Shown: positions 16,918 to 24,246 of the stretch, in pieces
Numbering within the stretch: the stretch's first letter is position 1
Layout: each line of letters starts with the position of its first letter
Assembly (NCBI GenBank): GCA_036524675.1
Contig: DATDBU010000105.1
Coordinates: 39,580-103,579 of the forward strand
Source: DATDAW01 sp036524675
GTDB taxonomy: Bacteria; Verrucomicrobiota; Verrucomicrobiia; Chthoniobacterales; DASVRZ01
Length of the DNA stretch: 64,000 bases
Reading direction: 5' to 3'
Program-made: the position numbers and the translations under genes
The notes under the pieces: model-generated
Seen by the model: only the letters and a program-made list of their open reading frames with translations
What the model was told of the DNA's origin: nothing
Databases searched by the model: none

Positions 16918-19602
16918 TTACTGGCCGTTCCAGATCGAGCGCAGGGGCCAGATCTGCAGGGAGACCAGTCGGGCATTTCCGCCTTTCGCGAAGAGAGCCA
17001 GCCCTTCACTGGCAGGGTTCGGGAAGATTTGATCCGTGAGGGAAGCCGTTCCGTTGCCCCCGAAAATCTCAACGGATGACCAATCGACGAAGATCCGCAG
17101 TTTCACCCTGCCGTTTGGTGCCGGCAGCGGCACAGTTTCCCGGCTCGGGAACAGATTGCTGAAGGACACATCGCCTGATTTGGTTCGGTCCAGGAAGATT
17201 TCACCAGCAGGCACGCTGTAGCCCACGAGCGTTTCTTCGCCCGGACCGGTGCGCACTTTGAATCCAAACTCGGACGCTGTGGACACCTGAAACTCGGCAA
17301 CGATTTCGAATGCTTTGCCCATGTTTGGGAGAGCAGTGGTGCCTGCAGGAATCGAGCCCGTCCGGCGGTAAGCGCTGCCCTGACGGAGTTGGAGCAGCTC
17401 CGGGATCGGCGTCTGTTTCAACTGAACCTTGCCATCGAGCAGTGTCAGCCCAACATCGCGCGGAATCGTTTGGGCACTGCGCCAAGGGACTGTGGGAATC
17501 ACGTTTGCGTAGTCCCAATTGTTCATCCAGGCGATCCAGCGCCGTTTGTTGTCGGGCAGGTTGCTCCAGGAGCTTACGGCATAGAAATCCCGGCCATGAT
17601 CGATCCAGTTCGCCTGTCCCTTGGGAACATTGGAGAAGTAGATATCATCCACCAAGAAGTGGCCCCAGCCGCCGTTGTTCTTGTCAACGATCTCGATTTG
17701 GGCATCCTGACCAGCAAACTCGGCCACGTTCCAGGCATTCCAAACCAGGTGTCCGCTGTTCTGGCCAGTGGCACTTTTCACGACTTTTCCGCCGACGAGG
17801 AGGTTGACGGCGGTTTCGGTCGAGAGCGGGACGGCGGCGCTGTCGGCAGCGAGGAATTGATCCACGTTGATGTGCCCCCAGCCACCCGGGTTTTGGTCGA
17901 CGATTTCGATCTGAGCTTGTTGCCCGATGTATTGGCTCACATCGAAGGACGCCCAGTTTAAAGTTTCATTTTCCTGACCGGTTGCGGAGTTGACGACCTG
18001 ACCGTTAACGCGCAGAACCACCGCCGTTGCGTCGTTATTGCCAGGGTAGGGGTGATTTCCACCACCGATCAGGAAATTTATGAAAGGCTTGCTGATTGTG
18101 AACACCGGCGAGGCAAGAGTGCCCTGCGGCTGATCGCTTGCATTCGCGAAGGTGTTGATCAGACCCGTGCCTTGGAAGCGGGTGACGGCTTGTTGGCCTC
18201 CGATGGCGCCAGTAGCCACGGGTTGGTTGACCAAGTCACCCGTCGCAGTCCAGCCGAGCTGCTGGTAGGTAGTCGACCCCGGTGCGGGTGGTTCTACGTC
18301 AGCGCCAGAGAATGCGAGAACGCCGGCAGGCTGGGGGGCTTCGGTGCGGGGGTCATGCGGATGGTTTCCGCCACCGACCAATAAATTGATGTACTTGCTG
18401 TTTATTTTGAAAGTAGGCGACTGAGCTGTTCCCTCGCTGGGATCGCCACCAAAGAATGTGTCCACATACTGGCTGCCCAGGTACCCGGTTGGTCCGCCCC
18501 AACCGACTGGCCCCTGATCCACGAAAGCACCGGTCGCGGTCCAGGCGAGACCCGAAAATGTGCTGGTTCCTTCGAAATTCTGGAAAAGGACGCCCGGCGG
18601 CGGTGTGCTGGGATCGATCGTACTATCGGCTGTGAACCGCGTCCCATCGAAATTTCCGACAAAGTACTGCCCAGCCGATCCGCCTGCCGCTCCGCCCGGG
18701 TTGATGCTGACAATGAGCACCCATTTCTTGGTGCCGCGTGGAGCTCCTTCCACGGGCAGCTCAAACAGATCCGGGCATTCCCATGCGCCGTTTACCCCGT
18801 TGGCTGGACCGAAATCGCTCAGATACGTCCAATTCTTCAGATCCGTTGAGGCATAGAACCGGATTTGACGTTGCCTGGAAAGGGCCAGAGCCATCACCCA
18901 TCGCTGGGTAGGCGCGTGCCAGAAGACTTTGGGATCGCGAAATTCCGTGGGAACGACCGAGGGATCCGAGTGCGGATTGATGACGGGGTTGCCCGCGTAC
19001 GGTGTCCATGTCCGGCCGTTGTCGGTGCTGAAGGCGATGTTCTGCGCCTGGGTGGCCTGGGGGATGAATGATCCGTTATTGGGGTCGACGCTATCGATCC
19101 GATACTGGGTAGTGTAGATGGCAACCAGCGGTGGGTTGGTTGGGGTGCCAAAGCCGCTGGTATTATTTGTATCCACGACCGCGCTGCCGGAGAAAATTGC
19201 AACCGTGTCGGTGGCGGGTATGGCGACTGGTAGTTCCTGCCAATGCACCATGTCGGTGCTTACGGCGTGCCCCCAGGAAATGTCGAAACCCCACACATCG
19301 CCAAATGGATTGTATTGGTAGAACAGATGATGCTCGCCCTGGTAACTGACGAGACCATTGGGATCGTTCATCCAATGTTCTGCAGGTGTAAAATGGAACT
19401 GTGGACGGTACGGTTCGAGATAGGTCGGCGGGACCTGCGCGTGGGCAGGATACGGCGCTGTCAGGAACACGGCAGCCGCAATGGCGGCCGCAGATGACAA
19501 GGACGGCAGCGTTTTCGATTTTGTCCTAAGCTTAAGAACAGGATGGAGAGAAACAGATAGTCTGGAGGTTAAACGCCCAAGCGGAGCGATAGATGGATTC
19601 AT
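16918..19602 (-). CDS. secreted GH32 fructan hydrolase (levanase/fructanase type) with nested insertion modules
   Basis: An 894-residue exported glycoside hydrolase family 32 enzyme, expected to release fructose from levan, inulin or sucrose. A long N-terminus ends in a signal peptide with cleavage near residue 55 (PAHA-QVPP). The three catalytic blocks are WMNDPNG (nucleophile D80), FRDP (residues 221-224) and ECPDLF (acid/base E275). The five-bladed propeller is interrupted after blade 4 (about residue 335) and resumes at about residue 662 with WIDHGRDFYAVSSW; a C-terminal beta-sandwich follows. The insert is a module (about 340-417 plus 596-658) that is itself split by a second copy (about 430-587). 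Both copies carry GLAWTATG or GWTATG, a GGGNHP turn, SATGQ and GGWGH. The gene is transcribed away from the sugar-binding regulator at 19886. Confidence 0.93.
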   Translation of the reverse strand: MNPSIAPLGRLTSRLSVSLHPVLKLRTKSKTLPSLSSAAAIAAAVFLTAPYPAHAQVPPTYLEPYRPQFHFTPAEHWMNDPNGLVSYQGEHHLFYQYNPFGDVWGFDISWGHAVSTDMVHWQELPVAIPATDTVAIFSGSAVVDTNNTSGFGTPTNPPLVAIYTTQYRIDSVDPNNGSFIPQATQAQNIAFSTDNGRTWTPYAGNPVINPHSDPSVVPTEFRDPKVFWHAPTQRWVMALALSRQRQIRFYASTDLKNWTYLSDFGPANGVNGAWECPDLFELPVEGAPRGTKKWVLIVSINPGGAAGGSAGQYFVGNFDGTRFTADSTIDPSTPPPGVLFQNFEGTSTFSGLAWTATGAFVDQGPVGWGGPTGYLGSQYVDTFFGGDPSEGTAQSPTFKINSKYINLLVGGGNHPHDPRTEAPQPAGVLAFSGADVEPPAPGSTTYQQLGWTATGDLVNQPVATGAIGGQQAVTRFQGTGLINTFANASDQPQGTLASPVFTISKPFINFLIGGGNHPYPGNNDATAVVLRVNGQVVNSATGQENETLNWASFDVSQYIGQQAQIEIVDQNPGGWGHINVDQFLAADSAAVPLSTETAVNLLVGGKVVKSATGQNSGHLVWNAWNVAEFAGQDAQIEIVDKNNGGWGHFLVDDIYFSNVPKGQANWIDHGRDFYAVSSWSNLPDNKRRWIAWMNNWDYANVIPTVPWRSAQTIPRDVGLTLLDGKVQLKQTPIPELLQLRQGSAYRRTGSIPAGTTALPNMGKAFEIVAEFQVSTASEFGFKVRTGPGEETLVGYSVPAGEIFLDRTKSGDVSFSNLFPSRETVPLPAPNGRVKLRIFVDWSSVEIFGGNGTASLTDQIFPNPASEGLALFAKGGNARLVSLQIWPLRSIWNGQ

Positions 19603-19698
19603 GTAGTCTGGTGAGATGGGGTTTCCGGATGTTGCGCGAACGGCGCAGCGGGAGGGGAACGGACCCGATCATCGCTGCCAGCGAGAGTAGCCGCAATG

Positions 19699-19710
19699 AG
19701 TAGGACTACT
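19699..19710. promoter_or_regulatory. palindrome AGTAG-GA-CTACT in the GH32/regulator divergent spacer
   Basis: A perfect 5-base inverted repeat around a 2-base centre lies 96 bases upstream of the GH32 start and 176 bases upstream of the regulator start. A half-site GAGTAG is repeated 13 bases away (19685-19690 and 19698-19703). LuxR/NarL-type helix-turn-helix dimers bind short inverted repeats like this, and the neighbouring regulator ends in such a domain, so it is a candidate operator. Its function is inference. Confidence 0.4.
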
Positions 19711-19764
19711 TACGGAACACGCGGTTTGTGCCAAAATGGAGGACAAGGATGGGCGTGTTCTTCG

Positions 19765-19790
19765 TCGTCCTTCTAGGTCGTCCTTCTAGG
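19765..19790. repeat. tandem direct repeat, 13 bases x 2
   Basis: Two back-to-back perfect copies of TCGTCCTTCTAGG lie in the divergent spacer between the GH32 gene and the regulator. They could be a duplicated protein-binding site or a simple slippage product. Confidence 0.8.
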
Positions 19791-19885
19791 AATGGACGAG
19801 AAAGAAACATTAGGATTACGAGATATCCGAAAAAACTTTGACGGATGCTGCGGAATACGGGACCTTCCGCGAGCGTTTGCACTAA

Positions 19886-21502
19886 ATGGAAATCCCCCCT
19901 ATTCGGGCTGTGGCCAGGAACGCCGAAGTTCCGCCCAACCGGGTGGAAACTGCGGACTCCGGGCTCGGAGCTCTCAAACCTCTGGACTATCCCACGGACG
20001 TGGATGAAGCCGAATGGTCCCGGATTCAGGCTTTCGTGCCTGAAGTGCCAACCAAGGGAAGACCGCCCAAGTATTCCCGGCGTCAAATGGTGAACGCGAT
20101 CCTGTATGCGAGGGCATCCCGGTGTCCTTGGCGGATGTTGCCTCACGATTTGCCGCCCTGGAAGGCTGTCTACAACTGTTTCGTTTCGTGGGAAATGGAA
20201 GGGGTATGGGCTCAAATCGAGGGAGTTCTCGATCATAGACGGCGTTCGCGGAAGAATTCCGACAAGGCACTCGAAACCAGCCCAGGTCCGGATTCGAAAG
20301 GGAGTGGAAGCGATCCTTCGCGATCTGCTCGCAAATCGATCGATGGCGGTTTTCCTGCCCTGACGCAGAAGTCTGAGTCGAACGTTTTTACCGTAATCCC
20401 AAAAGGATACGGCCAGAATTTTTGGAAACGTTTTCAGGCCGGCAGTCTTGCAGCGGCTCACGAATACGAAGGTGGTGAGGGTGAAATCCGGGTTTTGTGG
20501 AACGATCCGGGCCGGTGGGAGGACGATTGCAAACGCCAGATCGAGCTCGTCGAAAGCCAGCCTGATCACCATGTCGACGGGGTGCTGCTCGGGCCGCTGG
20601 ATTGTCGCGCGCTCATTAATCCCGTCAATCTGGTTCTCAACGCCAATATCCCGGTCGTTATTGCCGATTCAGCACTCGAAAGTGAACAAGTAAAAAGTTT
20701 TATTGCTACTGACAACTTTCGCGGAGGATGTGTCGCCGCCAATCATCTAGGCAATCTTCTTAGCGGGAAAGGTAGTGTGGTCCTCCTGCGGCAGTTGCGG
20801 CATTCAGCTAGTACTAACGACCGGGCGAACGGATTCCTGCATACATTGAAGAATGAATTTCCACGGATAAAAGTTCTCAGCGCCAATCACTATGCGGGCG
20901 GCAGTCAACAGACTGCGTACGCGGCATCAAGGGATTTGTTAGCCCGTTATGGACCGAAGGTAGACGGAATTTTCGCAGTCAATGAATATGCGGTGGAAGG
21001 GATGCTTCGGGCTTTGCGCGAGGCGGATCTGGCCGCTGGAAAAGTGAAGCTGGTCGGTTTTGACTGCAACCCATATCTCAGAGGTGCGTTAGATAAAGGG
21101 GACGTGCACGGGCTCGTCGTCCAGGATCCCTATGCAATGGGTTATCTAGGCATCCAGGCATTGATCCAGCTCGCGCGGAAAAGACCTGTTCCGGCTACAG
21201 CCACGACGCGGCTTCGGTTGGTGACAGCGAATGATCGCCTCGATCCGGAATTTGATTCTGCGATTCCGGCGCAAATGGATGGGGTGAACGAGGATTCCGT
21301 CAAACCCGCCCTTTCGACGCTATCTTCGCGAGAGGCGGAGATTCACCGCTGGATCAAGCTGGGTAAACGCGATTCTGAAATAGCGACAATTTTGGGAATC
21401 AGCACGCGGACTGTCGAGAATCACGTCCACAGGATTCTCCAAAAGCTCATGGTCGAAACGCGAACGGCTGCTGCGATGGTTCCGGTTAGATGCGCAGCGT
21501 GA
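19886..21502 (+). CDS. fusion regulator: IS5-type transposase N-domain + sugar-binding (PBP) domain + LuxR HTH
   Basis: A 538-residue protein with three recognisable parts. Residues about 33-125 match the N-terminal domain of IS5-family transposases (DUF4096): YPTDVDEAEW, GRPPKYSRRQMVNAILYARA, CPWRMLPHDLPPWKAVYNCF and a closing DHRRRSR. The DDE catalytic half is absent. Residues about 166-455 form a periplasmic-binding-protein fold like LacI/RbsB (NVFTVIPKGYGQNFWKRF, DGVLLGPLD, VVIADS, ATDNFRGG, GIFAVNEYAVEGMLRAL, LVGFDCNPYLRGALDKG, VQDPYAMGYLG). Residues about 478-530 form a LuxR-type helix-turn-helix (LSSREAEIHRWI, EIATILGISTRTVENHVHRIL). There is no signal peptide, so it should be cytoplasmic. 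It is divergent from the GH32 fructanase and probably controls it in response to a sugar. No internal start lies just before the binding domain, which supports a true fusion. Confidence 0.85.
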   Translation: MEIPPIRAVARNAEVPPNRVETADSGLGALKPLDYPTDVDEAEWSRIQAFVPEVPTKGRPPKYSRRQMVNAILYARASRCPWRMLPHDLPPWKAVYNCFVSWEMEGVWAQIEGVLDHRRRSRKNSDKALETSPGPDSKGSGSDPSRSARKSIDGGFPALTQKSESNVFTVIPKGYGQNFWKRFQAGSLAAAHEYEGGEGEIRVLWNDPGRWEDDCKRQIELVESQPDHHVDGVLLGPLDCRALINPVNLVLNANIPVVIADSALESEQVKSFIATDNFRGGCVAANHLGNLLSGKGSVVLLRQLRHSASTNDRANGFLHTLKNEFPRIKVLSANHYAGGSQQTAYAASRDLLARYGPKVDGIFAVNEYAVEGMLRALREADLAAGKVKLVGFDCNPYLRGALDKGDVHGLVVQDPYAMGYLGIQALIQLARKRPVPATATTRLRLVTANDRLDPEFDSAIPAQMDGVNEDSVKPALSTLSSREAEIHRWIKLGKRDSEIATILGISTRTVENHVHRILQKLMVETRTAAAMVPVRCAA

Positions 21503-21561
21503 CGGGAATGTGGTTGAGATTGCATTTTTGTATTGGTTCCTCGGACGCATTCGACGAGGCG

Positions 21562-22023
21562 CTACGCCTTTCGTACGGTCACGGCAGTCTTGATGGAATT
21601 GGCGATGAAACACTGTTCGTGGGCAGCGTGATGAAGGGCGTCTTCGTCGGCGGGTGAGGGGCGGTGGTCGTTTCCGTACACGATGCGGACATTGAGTGTG
21701 ATCGCGCTCACCCACGGCACGCCTGAATCATTTTTTGTCATCACGCCGATCGCTTCGTCCGAGTAACTGTCCACCTGAAAACCTTTCCTGGACGCGAGAA
21801 ACAGGAACGTAAGCATGTGACAGCTCGAAACCGCGGCCACGAACGCTTCCTCAGGATCCACGGCCGCCGAATTGGACCACGGCGCGGGTACGACCGACGG
21901 CGACGGTGAGGCAGGCACCTCGATACCGCTGTCGAAGCGCCACGTGTGTTCGCGCGAATAACGGCCTTTCAGAAAGTCAGGTCCATTTCGAGTCCAATTG
22001 ATGAAGGCTTTGTGCTCGGACAT
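21562..22023 (-). CDS. OsmC family protein
   Basis: A 153-residue OsmC-like peroxidase-family protein, thought to reduce organic hydroperoxides with a cysteine pair. The two cysteines sit in the expected places: VSSCHMLTF (C68) and HEQCFIANS (C138). The family blocks AVDPEEAFVAAVSSCHM and the C-terminal VTVRKA are seen, and the length is normal. It is divergent from dnaX; the 52-base spacer contains the heptamer array at 22036-22063. It is not a known partner of dnaX. Confidence 0.88.
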   Translation of the reverse strand: MSEHKAFINWTRNGPDFLKGRYSREHTWRFDSGIEVPASPSPSVVPAPWSNSAAVDPEEAFVAAVSSCHMLTFLFLASRKGFQVDSYSDEAIGVMTKNDSGVPWVSAITLNVRIVYGNDHRPSPADEDALHHAAHEQCFIANSIKTAVTVRKA

Positions 22024-22035
22024 TGTGCTACTTTT

Positions 22036-22063
22036 GACCTTTCACGTTTCATCTTTCACCTTT
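22036..22063. repeat. heptamer repeat array, 4 units
   Basis: Four exact 7-base steps, GACCTTT, CACGTTT, CATCTTT and CACCTTT, fill the spacer between the OsmC and dnaX starts. The dnaX GTG follows 12 bases later with no clear ribosome-binding site. Similar heptamer arrays lie at 24156-24244 and 48405-48438. Confidence 0.7.
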
Positions 22064-22075
22064 AAAAATCGCGCC

Positions 22076-23824
22076 GTGTCTAGTTACCAGGTCTTCGCCC
22101 GCAAATATCGTCCGAAAACTTTCGACGATGTCATCGGCCAGGAGCACATCACCCAGACTTTGAAAAATGCCGTCGAACAGAATCGGCTCGCGCACGCCTA
22201 TTTGTTCGTGGGACCGCGCGGTACGGGGAAAACGTCCACGGCACGGATTCTCGCGAAGGCGTTGAATTGTATTCACGGACCAACTGTCACTCCGTGCGGG
22301 GAATGCGACTCGTGCGTCGAGATCGCTCAAGGCACCAGCCTGGACGTGCTGGAATTCGACGCGGCATCCAACACACAGGTCGATAAAATCCGCGAGATCA
22401 TTATCGACAACGTCAAATTCGCTCCCACGAAAGGCACTTACAAATTGTACCTGGTGGACGAGGTGCACATGTTGTCGACGTCATCTTTCAACGCGCTTCT
22501 GAAGACGCTTGAGGAACCGCCGGCGCACGTGAAATTTCTTTTCGCCACGACCGACCCGCAAAAAGTGCCGACGACGATCCTGAGCCGGTGTCAGCGGTTT
22601 GATCTCAAACGGATTTCCGACGTTAAAATTGCTGCGCATCTCCAGTTCATTGCCGGCAAGGAAAAGATCGAACTCACGCCCGCGGCCGCCGACGTGATCG
22701 CTCGGGGAGCGGATGGCGGGTTGCGGGATGCGGAATCCATGCTGGACCAGCTGGTCGCTTTCTGCGGCAATAGAATCGACGAAGCGGACGTGCTGAAGAT
22801 TTTCGGATTTACTTCGCAGGAAACCATTTCCTCTCTTTGCAATAGTTTGCTCACCGGGCAGACGCCCGAGGCACTGGGAATTATCCGCCAGCAAGCGGAT
22901 GCAGGGAAGGATCTGATGAAAGTGCTCACGGACCTGCTCGGGCATTTGCGAAATCTGCTGGTTTTTCAGGTCGATCCAGGGTCGCTGGACCGCGAACTGC
23001 CAGACTCCGTGCGCGCGGTTTTGCAGGCACAAGTCGCATTGGTCGCGCCAGCCAAATTGCTCGATCTCATTCAGCAGCTTTCCGGTGCTGAAAACCGGAT
23101 GAAATGGGCGGCCAACAAGACGCTGCAGATGGAGATTGCCATCATCCGAGCAGCGCAAACACTGCGGCAATCAACGCTGGATGAAGTTTTGCAAACGCTT
23201 CAAGCGCTTCGAGATGGCACGCCAGTAGCAGTTTCCCCTGTGCAGGCGGCGCCTCCGGCGGTCAAAGCTCCACCACTTGCTCCCCCGCCTCCAGAACCGC
23301 CGAAAGTGTTGCCGTCCGAGCCGAAGACAGTCGAAATTCCCAGAGCTTCAAAAGCCGTCGAAGCGAGCACGGAATTCGAACCAATTGCGGTTCCTGAACC
23401 CCAGCCGGGAAAAAAAGCTGTTTCGGCTGCAAAACCCCTGGAAGAATTTTGGCCAATGGTGATTCGAGCCGTCCGGTCGAAGCGGCCGTTGATTCAAAGC
23501 ATCATCGAATCAGCCGTTCCGGAACTCAGCGGCAGCGTCCTCACTCTGGCGTTTACCAGGGACCAGGAATTCGCAGCCGACAGTCTTAAACGCCCGAACA
23601 ATCGCGCTTTCCTAGAAGGAATCCTGACTGAGCTTCGAGGTGAACCAACTACTGTCTCCACGGCGCTGCGCGAAGGCCTTGTAGCTCCGGAACCGATTCA
23701 AATCGAAGAGGAAACTGCTGCGGAAGCGAACCCAATGGATGCTTTTAAGAACGACCCTCTCATCCAACAGGCGCTGGAACTTTTTAAAGCCGAGATTCAA
23801 TCTGTCCAACCCGCCACCCGATAG
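22076..23824 (+). CDS. dnaX: DNA polymerase III subunit gamma/tau
   Basis: A 582-residue clamp-loader ATPase of the replisome. I chose GTG 22076, which starts the protein in the usual way, SSYQVFARKYRPKTFDDVIGQ; the longer frame from 21998 reads into the OsmC gene. Walker A is GPRGTGKTS (46-54), the zinc ligands are C65, C74, C77 and C80, the DExx motif is LYLVDEVHMLS, and the sensor is SRCQRFDLK. Residues about 400-460 are a Pro-rich linker, and a tau-like C-terminal domain follows. No programmed-frameshift slippery site was noted. YbaB follows after 11 bases, the common dnaX-ybaB order. recR is not next. Confidence 0.96.
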   Translation: MSSYQVFARKYRPKTFDDVIGQEHITQTLKNAVEQNRLAHAYLFVGPRGTGKTSTARILAKALNCIHGPTVTPCGECDSCVEIAQGTSLDVLEFDAASNTQVDKIREIIIDNVKFAPTKGTYKLYLVDEVHMLSTSSFNALLKTLEEPPAHVKFLFATTDPQKVPTTILSRCQRFDLKRISDVKIAAHLQFIAGKEKIELTPAAADVIARGADGGLRDAESMLDQLVAFCGNRIDEADVLKIFGFTSQETISSLCNSLLTGQTPEALGIIRQQADAGKDLMKVLTDLLGHLRNLLVFQVDPGSLDRELPDSVRAVLQAQVALVAPAKLLDLIQQLSGAENRMKWAANKTLQMEIAIIRAAQTLRQSTLDEVLQTLQALRDGTPVAVSPVQAAPPAVKAPPLAPPPPEPPKVLPSEPKTVEIPRASKAVEASTEFEPIAVPEPQPGKKAVSAAKPLEEFWPMVIRAVRSKRPLIQSIIESAVPELSGSVLTLAFTRDQEFAADSLKRPNNRAFLEGILTELRGEPTTVSTALREGLVAPEPIQIEEETAAEANPMDAFKNDPLIQQALELFKAEIQSVQPATR

Positions 23825-23835
23825 AAATTTAATCC

Positions 23836-24150
23836 ATGAACATCCAAAAAATGATGAAGCAGGCGCAAAAGATGCAGGAGCAACTTGCGCGTACCCAAGC
23901 CGAACTCGCCGAAAAAACTGTCGAAGCCACCGTTGGAGGCGGCAAAGTAACCGTTGTAGCAACCGGCGGCGGCGATATTGTATCGATCAAGATCGCAAAG
24001 GAAGTTGTTGACCCGGAAGATGTTGAGTTTCTCGAAGATCTCGTTCTCACAGGTGTTAGAACCGCCATTGAAAAAGGCCGCGAACTACAACAGGCCGAGA
24101 TGGGCAAGGTGACTGGCGGTATGGGCCTCCCTCCCGGGTTGGGACTCTAA
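23836..24150 (+). CDS. YbaB/EbfC family nucleoid-associated protein
   Basis: A 104-residue small DNA-binding protein that forms a tweezer-like dimer. The hallmark MNIQKMMKQAQKMQEQ starts the protein. VEATVGGGKVTVVATGGGDIVSIKI follows, then DPEDVEFLEDLVLTGVRTAIEKG, and the Gly-rich tail GGMGLPPGLGL ends it. It lies 11 bases after dnaX, the conserved dnaX-ybaB arrangement. Confidence 0.96.
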   Translation: MNIQKMMKQAQKMQEQLARTQAELAEKTVEATVGGGKVTVVATGGGDIVSIKIAKEVVDPEDVEFLEDLVLTGVRTAIEKGRELQQAEMGKVTGGMGLPPGLGL

Positions 24151-24246
24151 TTTAAAGGCAGAGGTCAGAATGCAGAAGGCAGAAGTAGGAGTCGTTCTGT
24201 ATTCTGCACTCGTTCTGCATTCTGCATTCTTCATTCTGCCTTTAAA
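24151..24246. repeat. large imperfect hairpin built from inverted heptamer repeats
   Basis: TTTAAAGGCAGA (24151-24162) is matched perfectly by TCTGCCTTTAAA (24235-24246). The inner arms continue as heptamers, about GGCAGAA on the left and ATTCTGC on the right, for roughly 35 paired positions with a few mismatches. The right arm ends on the A of the start codon of the aminotransferase gene, so that gene has no Shine-Dalgarno sequence of its own. It could be a terminator for dnaX-ybaB, a repeat element, or a translation-control hairpin. Confidence 0.8.

Noticed and set aside
19886..20290. A complete IS5-family insertion sequence
   Set aside because: Only the transposase N-terminal domain is present, no DDE half and no terminal inverted repeats were seen, and the frame continues into the regulator.
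19706..20572. A 288-codon minus frame opposite the regulator
   Set aside because: The plus strand carries a recognisable transposase-type domain there; the minus frame matches nothing.
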